Shown one piece after another: positions 12,672 through 23,050 of a DNA stretch of 64,000 nt. The notes under the pieces were generated by a model. The model searched no databases. It had not been told where the DNA came from and worked only from the letters and a program-made list of their open reading frames with translations. The stretch is taken from NCBI RefSeq assembly GCF_040412425.1, contig NC_089753.1, positions 40,431,413-40,495,412 of the forward strand, in the 5' to 3' direction. The stretch is from Macrobrachium rosenbergii (Eukaryota; Arthropoda; Malacostraca; Decapoda; Palaemonidae). Position 1 is the first letter of the stretch. Every line of letters begins with the position of its first letter. Position numbers and translations under genes: made by a program.

Positions 12672-15319
12672 GGTCTATAACCTGCTGCTCATATATTAGA
12701 ACTCTAAGAGTAATGCATGTGGTAAAGGGCTCTCTGGTGATAACATTTCTTTGCACCCAGACTAACCGTTATTGTTCTAGGTCTAATTTCTAAAAATCTT
12801 AAAATTCAACTTATAAAATCCAGAAAACATATTGCAGCATCTTAAATAAGTATTATAAATTCGACTGCGTATTACTTTCATTTAAGAACTTAATGACTCA
12901 TATCTCCGTCAATTACCAACAGAAGGTAAAACTTTACAATGAACAAAATTTGTGAAACGAGAGATCTGCCTTTTCTTTCAGAGACTAGTGGTATGTATGT
13001 TATTTAAGTTTTTTTTTTTTTAAATCTTGGTGCCAAAAGTTATTTTTCCTGAATCTATGCTGTATTAATAGTCATCTGGTTTCAATTTCAGTTATTTTTC
13101 TAACTAACCTTCTATACTGGTTACAGGTAACAGTTAGCCGCAGGGATTCAGGCATCGCCATGAAGAAAACGAAGGCTGACCTCTTTGCTCCTGCCACAGT
13201 GTTTTCCAACAAGGGAATCACCAGGTTTTCTGATTTTGCTGTTTCAGGGGTCAATAACCAATTCGTTGAATCCACAGCAATGAACTTTGACCAGAATTCA
13301 GCTGCCTTGTTTGCTGAATCCTTAGCTGAAGCATTGAAAACTGAAAGATCATCATCATCCGGGTCTGTGCCAGCAATGTCAATGTCCTTGGGACCCGAAG
13401 CCCATACCAATGGTTTCTCCGTCATCCGTGATTCTGGTTCATCTCACTCTTCCTCTTCAAGGGCACAGAGCCAGAGCTCAAGCTCCTCTGGCTCTGCCAA
13501 GAGCGTTTTTGCATCAGGAGCAAGTAGTCAAAGCTTAAGCTCTTCCCAGTCTTTGTCTTCCTCAGCATCTGGTTCATCAGCAGCAACCTCTGAAAAATTA
13601 AGTGCATCTGGCAGTTCTGCTTCAAGATCTTCCCAGTCATCTCTCTCTAGGACAGTTTCAATTAAGACTCCAGAAAGGGTATCTTCTGTGATATCCCACT
13701 TTACCCCCAATGAACACCGTTTTGATGCAACAGGAAGGGTCACAATCAACCAAGCATCCTCTGAAGAATCAAGAGGACAAGATTTCTCGTCTGCCGAGTT
13801 CCAGTCCTCTAGATCAAGTTCATCCCAGCAAGCCTCTGCACCTGTCAGATCATCAAGCTCATTCCAGTCCTCACTGTCTCGCACTGTCTCAATTAAAACC
13901 CCTGAGAGAGAATCTAGTGTTATCTCCCATTTCTTACCAGCCGATCATAGGTTTGAAGCCACTGGGAGTGTAAACATTAACCAAAAATCCTCCTCTTCAG
14001 CATCATCACGATCATCACAAGCATCATTTGTTTCTGTACCAGCTGCTCCTGCCCCTGTGCAGTCCCCTGCACCATCCCCAGCACCACTTCCAGTATCTCA
14101 AGCTGTTTCCTCGGGATCCCAATCTTCTCTTAGTCGAACTGTATCAATTAAAACTCCAGACAGAGTTTCAAGTGTAATATCACACTTTACCCCTGCAGAT
14201 CACAGGTATGAAGCCACCGGATCTGTTCACATCAATCAAGGTTCAAGATCTGCCTCTTCTAGTGCAGCAAGAGTGGTTCCTGCTGTTGCACCACCTCAAA
14301 TCCGCAAAGTCACAGTTCAAGCACCCGAAAGAGTGGCTCCAGTAGTTGTAAAATCTGTGTCACAGAAGAAACAATCATTTTCTACTGATGAAAAATCTCT
14401 AAGACGCACAGTCTCAGTGAAAACACCTGACAGAATCTCCAGCGTTATATCCCACTTCACACCAGCTGACCACAGGTATGAGGCTACAGGATCCGTTGCC
14501 ATAAATAGTGCTTCTTCTGGATCACGAAAATCTGTTGATACATTTGTGGTAAGATCACCACAACCAGCAATTCCCGCTCCTGTATCTGCCCCTAGATCTG
14601 CACCTACACCTGCACCTGCACCTGCCCCTGCCCGCATTCAACCAGTTGTAGCAGCTCTTTCATCTGGTGCAAAGTCCATCTCCTCATCATCTCGGGCACA
14701 GTCATCACTGTCTCGTACTGTCTCAGTAAAAACACCTGAAAGAGTTTCCAGTGTAATCTCTCATTTCACTCCTGCTGATCACAGATATGAAGCAACTGGA
14801 TCTGTCGTTATCAACCAAGAATCTCAAACACCAAGACGACTGATAGTTCAAGAACCCGTTGTTCAGGCTCCTCAACCTGTTATTGTAAGAGCTCCAGTAC
14901 AGGTCCAAGCTCCAGCACCACAGGCTGAGTCCCAATTATCTCTTTCCCGCACAGTTTCTATCAAAACCCCTGAAAGAACTTCCAGCGTAATTTCCCACTT
15001 TAATCCAGCTGATCACAGGTATGAAGCAACTGGCAGTGTTGTCATCAACAAGGGCTCTCGAAATGCTCCCAGAGTACCAGCACCTGCAGCTCCAGCTGCT
15101 CCCATTAGAGCTAAATCCATCACTGCTCCCAAACCAGTATCACCAGCCCCAGCCCCAGCTCCAGCCCCAGCTCCCCTTAAACCTGCACAAGTATCTCTCT
15201 CGCGTACAGTTTCTGTGAAGTCACCAGACAGAGTTTCAAATGTAATCTCCCATTTCACGCCGGCAGTTCACCGCTATGAGGCCACCGGATCCGTTACTAT
15301 TAACAGGTCAACCAAATAA
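4708..15319 (+). CDS. Giant multi-repeat cuticle-type structural protein (4 exons seen, 5' exon missing)
   Basis: Join of 4708-4782, 4900-8574, 10886-11062 and 13127-15319; every junction has AG/GT borders and every intron is phase 0. The product has at least 2039 residues: hydrophobic signal segment, 12 repeats, a Ser/Gly tract, one Rebers-Riddiford-like chitin-binding domain, then 7 more repeats and a stop. The repeat core reads [19 protein letters not shown] followed by [13 protein letters not shown] and recurs every 80-100 residues; linkers are APAPAP-type or poly-Ser. Pro/Ala linkers, Tyr and His in regular positions and an RR-type domain are known features of arthropod cuticle proteins, so a secreted exoskeletal matrix role is inferred. 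I do not recognise the repeat as a named family. The initiator Met must lie in an upstream exon. Annotation pipelines might call it mucin-like because of its composition. Confidence 0.88.
4783..4899 (+). other. Short intron between signal exon and first repeat exon
   Basis: A 117-bp AT-rich intron with a GTGAGT donor and a ttctttgcag acceptor; phase 0. The codon at 4894 (TTG) that could be taken as an alternative start lies in this intron, so the long open frame really begins at the acceptor at 4900. Confidence 0.85.
4900..8574 (+). CDS. Large repeat exon: 12 copies of the SRTVSVKTP...HFTPADHRY motif
   Basis: This single exon of 3675 bp (1225 codons) ends at a strong GTAAGT donor (8575-8580); the reading frame continues to a stop at 8715, but the part beyond 8574 is intron. 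Twelve copies of the motif begin near 4903, 5104, 5377, 5656, 5956, 6232, 6499, 6799, 7066, 7333, 7630 and 7880. Copies 3-11 are nearly identical; the last is divergent ([17 protein letters not shown]). Linkers are Pro/Ala runs (for example near 5560-5610 and 5840-5920) and end in [13 protein letters not shown] Ser blocks. Downstream come a Ser/Gly minisatellite and a less repetitive tail with [20 protein letters not shown], a short helix-like stretch just before the donor. There is no cysteine in the exon. Confidence 0.93.
7993..8208 (+). repeat. In-frame 18-bp coding minisatellite ([12 protein letters not shown])
   Basis: Twelve direct copies of an 18-bp unit (ggttcatctttgtctgct and variants) within the large repeat exon; each unit adds six residues, GSSLSA or GSSSSA, with the last copies drifting to [12 protein letters not shown] and GSSSSG. 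Because the unit is a multiple of three, gain or loss of copies keeps the frame. It forms a flexible spacer between repeat 12 and the RR-like domain. The apparent open frames on the opposite strand here ([13 protein letters not shown]) are shadows of it. Confidence 0.9.
8575..10885 (+). other. Intron 8575-10885, mostly AT-rich unique sequence
   Basis: Phase 0 intron with a GTAAGT donor and a cccttctcag acceptor. The first 1.8 kb (8720-10380) is AT-rich with no recognisable coding or repeat structure; a tandem AT-rich array lies at 10386-10730. Confidence 0.85.
10386..10730. repeat. Degenerate ~30-35 bp AT-rich tandem array in intron
   Basis: About ten diverged copies of a unit like aatttaaataatgatacaaa plus acatat, lying 150 bp upstream of the RR-domain exon. 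No open frame. Confidence 0.7.
10886..11062 (+). CDS. Rebers-Riddiford-like (chitin_bind_4 type) domain exon with two cysteines
   Basis: A 177-bp exon (59 codons) flanked by ctcag and gtacac, phase 0 on both sides. It reads [20 protein letters not shown], then an [20 protein letters not shown] stretch and HPVKGYQ. The pattern G-x-Y-x-V-x-L-P-D...Y-x-Y-x-A...G-Y matches the Rebers-Riddiford consensus (typically GSYSVVLPDG...VTYTADDNGY), the chitin-binding core of arthropod cuticle proteins. Differences from the usual form are a YLYNY substitution where DGR is expected and a Cys pair (residues 10 and 21 of the exon) in the N-terminal half. These are the only cysteines in the mature chain, so a disulfide is plausible. 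Chitin binding is inferred from the family. Confidence 0.85.
11225..11705. repeat. Intronic minisatellite, ccataacttgaa(a/g)ctccct unit
   Basis: Roughly 20 imperfect copies of a 22-33 bp unit containing ccataacttgaactcccta. Unit length varies and many copies have substitutions, so this is an old array. It ends before a short unique stretch. Confidence 0.85.
12476..12672. repeat. Intronic (TATG)n/(TA)n/(TG)n compound microsatellite
   Basis: TATG repeats, then two long TA tracts each followed by TG tracts, separated by gtttctgcataaaaa. The YIYIY/CVCVC open frames across it are meaningless. Confidence 0.95.
13127..15319 (+). CDS. Terminal repeat exon: 7 further motif copies and the stop codon
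   Basis: A 2193-bp exon (730 codons plus TAA). It opens [16 protein letters not shown], completing the RR-like domain with VTVSR; the ATG at 13160 is an internal Met, not a start. Residues ~12-85 ([35 protein letters not shown]) are unique, followed by a Ser-rich block. Seven motif copies begin near 13639, 13876, 14131, 14398, 14710, 14938 and 15196; the first three use SIKTP and one early copy has [13 protein letters not shown]. Pro/Ala linkers occur near 14040-14100, 14570-14640 and 15075-15185. The chain ends [10 protein letters not shown] and stop, directly after the last motif. No Cys. Short ATG frames in other phases are shadows. Confidence 0.93.
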   Translation, partial: VTVSRRDSGIAMKKTKADLFAPATVFSNKGITRFSDFAVSGVNNQFVESTAMNFDQNSAALFAESLAEALKTERSSSSGSVPAMSMSLGPEAHTNGFSVIRDSGSSHSSSSRAQSQSSSSSGSAKSVFASGASSQSLSSSQSLSSSASGSSAATSEKLSASGSSASRSSQSSLSRTVSIKTPERVSSVISHFTPNEHRFDATGRVTINQASSEESRGQDFSSAEFQSSRSSSSQQASAPVRSSSSFQSSLSRTVSIKTPERESSVISHFLPADHRFEATGSVNINQKSSSSASSRSSQASFVSVPAAPAPVQSPAPSPAPLPVSQAVSSGSQSSLSRTVSIKTPDRVSSVISHFTPADHRYEATGSVHINQGSRSASSSAARVVPAVAPPQIRKVTVQAPERVAPVVVKSVSQKKQSFSTDEKSLRRTVSVKTPDRISSVISHFTPADHRYEATGSVAINSASSGSRKSVDTFVVRSPQPAIPAPVSAPRSAPTPAPAPAPARIQPVVAALSSGAKSISSSSRAQSSLSRTVSVKTPERVSSVISHFTPADHRYEATGSVVINQESQTPRRLIVQEPVVQAPQPVIVRAPVQVQAPAPQAESQLSLSRTVSIKTPERTSSVISHFNPADHRYEATGSVVINKGSRNAPRVPAPAAPAAPIRAKSITAPKPVSPAPAPAPAPAPLKPAQVSLSRTVSVKSPDRVSNVISHFTPAVHRYEATGSVTINRSTK

Positions 15320-15770
15320 ATGTGTACATAATTAGTAGTCTTCGCGTGCCAAATTTGACTGTCTTTTAGCTTGGGAGCCTGGGTTAGGAAGAAGCCTGTG
15401 CTTATATTTATTTGTGAGTACTTAAGAGGTGCTAGGATGCCAATCTGAAAATAGTGTCTACGCGTAATAATAGATGTTGTATAGTTATCAAGATAGTACG
15501 ATGTAAAAAATATACATATAATTCACTCTACTGTAAATAGTATCTTAAGTTGTTACAGTCTACCATCCTCTAACAAAGTCCGTTCCTGCGCAAATATGGT
15601 GAAAGTTTCTCGATGTCTTCACATTAACATTTAATCTATTTATTCCTTATTTATACTGATATTTAAAATTCTGGAACTGACCACATACCTAAGTTTACTC
15701 TCTATCAAGCAGTATTTGAAATGTACTTCTGCATAAGTATTCTAGGCTATACGCTGTAAGTAAAACTAGT

Positions 15771-15776
15771 AATAAA
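15771..15776 (+). terminator. Polyadenylation signal AATAAA (upstream candidate)
   Basis: Canonical AATAAA about 450 bp after the stop codon. Confidence 0.45.
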
Positions 15777-15823
15777 CAAGTGAGGTGCTGACTGAGGTCG
15801 CCAATATTGAAAGACCGAACTGA

Positions 15824-15829
15824 AATAAA
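15824..15829 (+). terminator. Polyadenylation signal AATAAA (downstream candidate)
   Basis: Canonical AATAAA followed about 25 bp later by a T-rich run (tgtgttttta), a good context for cleavage and polyadenylation. Confidence 0.5.
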
Positions 15830-15850
15830 GAAAAACATTGGCTTTCTTAC

Positions 15851-17151
<1,301 letters not shown>

Positions 17152-17153
<2 letters not shown>

Positions 17154-17613
17154 ATAGTATCCGAACCTGAAGCCACTTCTCTCCAGATAGCGTTAAAGAA
17201 AATGGAATTCGATTAGCCTACGACAACCCAACACCCTTTCCCATCTCTTCGAAAGGAAATGCAAAATTAAAATGCAAAACTTCCTCAGATCATAAATTCA
17301 CTTTGGGGTATAATCCTTTGTAAAAGGGAAGACCAGCCTCATCATTCATTCCGACTTCGAGATCTGTTTATGAACTGGAAGACGATGATAAGATGGCGAT
17401 GACAAATTAATGTCCCTCATTACTGCGCCTGCGCCAACGAAGGATCAAAGAGCCGGGATGAATGTGCCTTCAAATCCAATTAAGTACGTCATCTGCGGTC
17501 ACAATGAAGTTACTTATGAAGCCCTATTGAATTTGGAATGACGCTTAAGAGTCTATTGAATATCCTTTGGTAAACAGATAGAACTACGGGAAACAAATAT
17601 TATTTTCAATACA
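17152..17613. other. Unassigned sequence
   Basis: Moderately complex sequence without supported features. Confidence 0.4.
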
Positions 17614-17630
17614 TGTCTATATATACATAC

Positions 17631-17689
<59 letters not shown>

Positions 17690-17762
17690 AGTACATACAT
17701 ACATACATACATACATACATACATACATACATACATACATACGTACATGCATACATACATGT
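17614..17762. repeat. (TACA)n with central (TA)n microsatellite
   Basis: TACA tetranucleotides flank a TA tract at 17642-17690. Confidence 0.95.
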
Positions 17763-18842
17763 CAGTTTGTTTAAAAGTAAAGGAATTTTGTATGAAGTGG
17801 AATAATTATCAGTTTCCCTGGAAGCAAATACCTACACCTTCGTAAATAAAAGATGAACTCTCTTAATAAAGACACAAATTAGGAGCAAATAAACAAAAGA
17901 ATCCAAATCCTTCAACTTGAAACTACTCAAGAAATCGAAAACACTCAAAAAACGTTCTAACGGAACCCCTGGTTGGTCTTCCAATGCTTTTCTCTTTTTA
18001 ATCTCAACCAGATATGCTGGTTTTCTGAAAAGAAGTTATAAAAAAAAAATCTGGAGGCAACCCTTCACCATCTCCTACACAAAAAAATAAAAAAAAAATA
18101 AAAACTTAGGCGTCCTATCTCAAGAGGCCCTTAAGACGCCACCTACTGGCAAAATGTCTGGACTCAAATAAAAAGAAGAGGAAAGATTTTGTCGATGCCT
18201 TTAGGCCTTTTTTTTTTTTGTTTTTGGACAACGGGAAGTCCAAGACATAATGCGCTTTCTCAAGATGGCTGCAATTCCCCAGTCTGTAAGCTGAGGGGGG
18301 AATTACTGTGCTGCAATTCTCTAAGCTTATTTGAATCAAATCCTTTCAGAAGCTTGACTAAGTTCGGCGGTGATGAAATAAAAAAAGGTAAGCTTGTGAA
18401 AAAAGAGTTAGCTTGAAAATAATTACTGGCTTGTTTTTACAGTAATTCCTGTTAAATAATTGCTGTTTTATATTCTTTTTTTTTTTTGCGCGCGCGCGAA
18501 GAGGACAAGAAGACGGGAGACCCGATGTCCCAAAATAACCCAGGAACAAAAATAGCGAGAACAGATCTGCTTCTTGAAGGTATAAATTATGGAAGACGGA
18601 AACAGGGTGACTTGTCAATCATTTCTACTTTTCAAAGAGACAAAATAGATAGAAATAACGCCATTTGGACCAAACCTACGGGAAAGAAGATATGAAAAGG
18701 GCGGAAAGGGAACGCAGAGTCATTTTTTCGAGTTTATACCCACCAGGGAAGACGGAACCGGAAAGTGAATGACATTTCGTAGTAGACGAAAAGGAATGTT
18801 CAGAAACCCATGAATTCTAGGAATGTTCCTTTCAACATTGCA
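17763..18842. other. Unassigned sequence
   Basis: Poly-A and poly-T runs (about 18035, 18080, 18205, 18475) and short open frames of no recognisable type. Confidence 0.4.
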
Positions 18843-18844
18843 GA

Positions 18845-19270
18845 ATAGAATGCAGAATCTAGCCCAAAGGCCAAGCGCTGGGACCTATGAAGTCATCGCT
18901 GAAAGGGAAATTGAGGCTATCAGTCGAGAAACATGCCAAGCGCCATCCTGGGCCAAAGTATTTTCAATTTAATTTATTATAATTTTAAAAATGGCACTTG
19001 GCATGTTTCTCGACTGAAAAGCTCAATTGACAATAAGAAGGTTTGAAAGGTGAAATAGGAGGAAAACCTCGCAGTTGCACTGTGAAGCAATATTAGAGAG
19101 GGTGGAAAGTAAGATGGAAGAAAGAGAATATGAACGGAGGTACAGTAAAAGAAATGAAAGCGGCTACAGCTAGGGGCCGAAGGGAAGCTGCAAAGACCCT
19201 TAAGCAATTAATGCCTACAGTGCACCACGCGAGGTGCACTGATGACACTAACCCCCTACAGGGCTTTCAG
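18845..19270 (+). mobile_element. SINE family A copy interrupted by a palindrome
   Basis: Starts agcccaaaggccaagcgctg ggacctatg; ends acagtgcaccacgcgaggtg and an accccctac run. A 96-bp foldback (18921-19016) with 26-bp arms, cagtcgagaaacatgccaag on the left, sits inside it. Flanks ttgcagaat and tttcagaat could be a degenerate target duplication. Confidence 0.8.
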
Positions 19271-20054
19271 AATTGTAAATATTACGCCACAGGGTCACCA
19301 ACTGCAATTACTACAAGGCTTGATACGAGGCACAACAAAGCACACCTATCAAGAAGATATGAAGACCAGCCAGTCGTCAGTGGATTTAATCCAGCGTTCC
19401 AGGGAGAATAACTCTCGGGGCAAGGAACTTTTGACCTCACAGATAACAGACGGGTCAAAGATCTTGACTCTGCAGTTAACCTACAGGGCAGGTAGCGCGA
19501 GCTCTCGTGTGTCCTGGCTTTGCCTCTAAAATCTCTCTCGCTGGAGGGGAATGGAGGTAAAGTCGTATAGTATTTTATCTATATAATGAGAATAAACTGT
19601 ACACTTTCATCCCTTAACATAATCTAATTCCCACGAGAGAGTTACAATATAAGCCAGCCGTTAAAACATTAGAGGATAAAGGGAACTTGACATAATTAAG
19701 GGGGGAATGTAGAAGTCTGAACAAATATTTATCAGTCCAGTAATCAGATAATGTAATCAAATTGCCCGTCCCATCGCCACCCGAACTATAAATGTAGCCA
19801 GACTGGTGCTCGTGTTAATTCTTCTTTACCTGAATCCTTGTTCTGTTACGAGTTATAATTGTATGTGAACTTTCATGAGCATTGTTCTTACAGAAAATGA
19901 CAAGTCTCTGCTATGCAGATGAGTCACAACACAGGGACTTCGGAACGTCTGCAAAGAACTGAAATATTAATTTATTAAGGTTTATGGGATGGAAATAAAC
20001 TTAAAATACATAATGATACTCCCAAGAAAAAAGTCTTTAGATATTTTGCACCAA

Positions 20055-20057
<3 letters not shown>
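19271..20057. other. Unassigned sequence
   Basis: Two overlapping short open frames (19130-19411, 19242-19529) have no recognisable features and the first starts in the SINE. No exon supported. Confidence 0.45.

Positions 20058-20131
<74 letters not shown>
20058..20131. repeat. (GA)n microsatellite
   Basis: About 37 GA dinucleotides. Confidence 0.97.
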
Positions 20132-20135
<4 letters not shown>

Positions 20136-20355
20136 GGGGCGAAATATATAAATGAAACAGAACAGGCGTTTGTAATACAAACCGAATCGAGGCTAACAAA
20201 ACAGAGAAAGCCTAAGATGTACGACAGTACAAACAGGAGAGGAATTTCATGCTGGTATTTTCAATGGGAACATAACCAGAAGTTTGCGGAAGGAGCGAAG
20301 TTTATCTTCGAATCTGAAACAGACACTGGGGATTCTGGAGGTTTAAAGATTATGT

Positions 20356-20357
<2 letters not shown>

Positions 20358-20412
<55 letters not shown>

Positions 20413-20450
20413 AAGATTTCTGTATTCTGTTTATGGAATTAGATATATAT

Positions 20451-20512
<62 letters not shown>

Positions 20513-20519
20513 CTTCTGA

Positions 20520-20574
<55 letters not shown>

Positions 20575-20582
20575 CAGAAGTT
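20358..20582. repeat. (TA)n tracts with a foldback (aacttctgaaa ... tttcagaagtt)
   Basis: Three TA tracts; the last is bounded by 11-bp inverted arms at 20511 and 20572, making a long perfect palindrome. Confidence 0.9.
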
Positions 20583-20699
20583 CAGGCATGAAGATGCAAT
20601 GCATTACTACCTTAATGCTATCCTCCTTGCATTTTAATATATCTTTATCTATATTAATTTATTTTTTCTTTTTAAATAAGTGAGATCTCTTCTTTCTGT

Positions 20700-20835
20700 A
20701 TTTCCCTTTACCTCCTCTTACTTCTTCCTAATGAACACCAAATTCTTCGGAAGTTTGAACTCCAAGTCAATGGCCCCTTTGGTGGACTTGTTCTATATGA
20801 GTGGGTTTCATCTCCTGAATAATAATGATAATAAT
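20700..20835 (-). mobile_element. Family F repeat with (TAA)n-type tail
   Basis: Reverse strand carries the core seen at 46083: cattcatat-like opening, sgagccactgac-type segment, agttcaaacttccgaagaat and ttggtgttcattaggaagaa, followed by an ATA-rich tail at 20819. Confidence 0.7.
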
Positions 20836-20885
20836 AATAATAATATACGAAAAAATAATTATATTTATACAAACATATATAAAGT

Positions 20886-20888
<3 letters not shown>

Positions 20889-20955
<67 letters not shown>

Positions 20956-21031
20956 TATATATATAATATATATATATACACACACATACATACGTACACA
21001 CACACATATATATATACATATATACATACGT
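20889..21031. repeat. (TA)n/(CA)n/(TACA)n microsatellites
   Basis: TA tract, then CACA and TACA blocks. Several overlapping YIYIY frames are artefacts. Confidence 0.93.
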
Positions 21032-21580
21032 TCAAAACTGCGTCGAATGAAGGCTCTGTGGTAGCAAATACGAAGCCTAGACGAGTCTCCACATACTGTG
21101 ATCAATGTGATGATAAACACCATTTCTGCCCTCCATACTCCACTGAAAAACATTGACATAATGTTCACGAATTTCTTTCAAGTCTATGAACTTTATCATT
21201 CTCATAGAAATATTTTGCTTGTAAATGATGAAAGTTTATCAGTTCTTAGTTGTCTGACAAGAATAAATATTTTGTGTTTTTGTTGATCATTTACAGAATT
21301 CATTCATGTTATGACTTTGTGAGAACTATTTTGACATGCTTTTATTTAACTTGACCTGCAAGAATCTGCATCTGTCTGTCAGTGTGGCCGTCTGCCCTCA
21401 ATTTTCGACCTGGTTCCTTCATCCGAAAGACTTGAAATTTTGCATGGTTACTCAATCCCGGTGACAATACAACCTTACATGATCAGTAGGTCAGCAGTGA
21501 CCTCTAGTGACCTCTCCCGGTATCTCAGGATTTGTATGAAACTTTTCGGATTTTTCACTACTTTGACTCGTAGAATCTAT
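21032..21580. other. Unassigned sequence
   Basis: No recognised coding or repeat feature. Confidence 0.4.
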
Positions 21581-21589
21581 CTTCTACAT

Positions 21590-22675
21590 ATATAAACCCT
21601 CCCCCTTCCCTCTTCCATCCCCTTCCATTTCCCATCCCCCTCCCCAGAACACGATCAAGTGTTAATTTAGATGTATCCTCCCCCTCCCCTTCCCTTCCCT
21701 CTTCCATCCCCTTCCCCCACCCATCCGCCTCCCCCTCCCCCTTCCAAACCACACGATCAAGTGTTAATTTAGCTGTGTCTTTGCCCTTCCCCCTTCCATC
21801 CCCGTACCCTTCCCCTTCCTACTTCTCTCCCCTTCCCTCTTCCATTCCTTCCCCACCCATCTGCCTCCCCCCCCTCCTCCCCCCCCTTCCGGTGCATACG
21901 ATCAAGTGTTAATTTAGAGTTGTCCTCCACCTCCCCTTCCCTCCTCCATCCCTCTCCTCCCTCCCACTTTCCAAATACACGATCAAGTGTTAATTTAGCG
22001 CTCTTCCCTTCCCCTTCCCTCTTCCTTCCCCCTCCCATTCCCTCATCCATCCCCTTCTCCTCCCCCACCCCTCCCGCTTCTTCCTTCCCCTTCCGGAGCA
22101 CACGATCAAGTGTTAATTTACCTGTGTCCTCCCCCTCCCCTTCGCTCTTCCATCCCTCTCCCCCTTCCAGAGCATGAGATCAAATGTTAATTTAGCTGCG
22201 TCCTCCTCCTCCTCCTCCCCCCTTCCCTCCCCTCTTCCACCCACTCACCCTTCCCTATGCCATCCCCCTTCCCCTCCTCTCCCCCCCCCTTCCGGAGCAC
22301 ACGATCAGTGTTAATTTAGCTGTTTCCTCCCCTCCCTTTCCTCTTCATCCCCTCCACTTCCACCTTCCCTCCCCCCATCTTTCCCCTTCCCCTCCCCTGC
22401 CGGAGCACACGATCAAGTGTTAATTAGCAGTGCCCTCCTTCCCATTCCCCTCCCCTTCCCTTTCCTCCTCCACCCCTCCCCTCCTCTTTCCCCTCCATCC
22501 CCTTCTCATTTTCCTCCCCTCCCTTTTCCCCTTCCTCCTCCCCTCCCCCTCACCTTCCATCTTTCCATCCTTTTCCTCTTCCTTCCCCCTCCCCTTCCAC
22601 TCCTCCTCCCCGTTTCCCCTTCCCTTCACCTCCCTGCTCACCTCTCCCTTCCCCTTCCCTCACCCTCCCCGTAAA
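21590..22675. repeat. 1.1-kb polypyrimidine tract with repeated cacgatcaagtgttaattta spacer
   Basis: The + strand is almost purely C and T, broken at 21651, 21753, 21898, 21979, 22102, 22176 (degenerate), 22301 and 22409 by the near-invariant acgatcaagtgttaattta. The irregular period is 74-145 bp. Open frames on either strand (Pro/Ser- or Glu/Gly/Arg-rich) follow from composition. Confidence 0.9.
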
Positions 22676-22759
22676 CGGATATCAGTTTCGTTAACTACAA
22701 TCATAAATCGGTTACAATTTCTGCCAAAACTGAAAAGTGTAAAATAAAAAAAAATCTAA

Positions 22760-23050
22760 AAAAAATTAAACATGCTTTTATTTGAATGTATTAAAAAGTA
22801 GAAAATATTCTGAGACACACCAGGATTTTCTTACAATTAATCATGTCTACAAAAATAGAAGCGTGACCCCCAAACATGGAAGGAAATGCTACAAGAAATA
22901 AAATAAAATCTATTTCTTTTCTCGTAGCATTTCCTTCCATGTTTGGGGGCCACGCTTTCATTTTTGTAGACATGATTAATTGTAAGAAAATCCTGCTGTG
23001 TCCCAAGATATTATTTTTTACTTTTTAGTGCATTTTAATAAAAACATGTT
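22760..23050. repeat. Large inverted repeat (foldback element)
   Basis: Arms of about 135 bp (left ~22766-22904, right ~22914-23048). Left reads acaattaatcatgtctacaa and cccccaaacatggaaggaaa; right is the reverse complement with few mismatches. The loop is ~10 bp. Ends are AT-rich (aaacatg ... catgttt). No coding content. Confidence 0.88.

Larger units (their letters stand above)
11063..13126 (+). other. Intron 11063-13126
   Basis: Phase 0 intron, donor gtacac (weak after CAG), acceptor ctggttacag. It holds a 23-bp-like minisatellite (11225-11705), a TA/GT microsatellite block (12476-12672) and otherwise unremarkable AT-rich sequence. Confidence 0.83.
15320..15850 (+). other. Probable 3' UTR of the cuticle-type gene
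   Basis: AT-rich, non-repetitive sequence from the stop to just past the second polyadenylation signal. No further open frame or splice continuation is evident. Confidence 0.6.

Noticed and set aside
13160..13162. ATG at 13160 as the start of a second, separate gene
   Set aside because: An acceptor at 13126 puts [11 protein letters not shown] in frame upstream, completing the RR-like domain, so it is an internal Met of the same gene. Transcript data could still overturn this.
22417..22747. Proline/serine-rich protein in the polypyrimidine tract
   Set aside because: Composition alone makes all + frames open; frames are not consistent between units.
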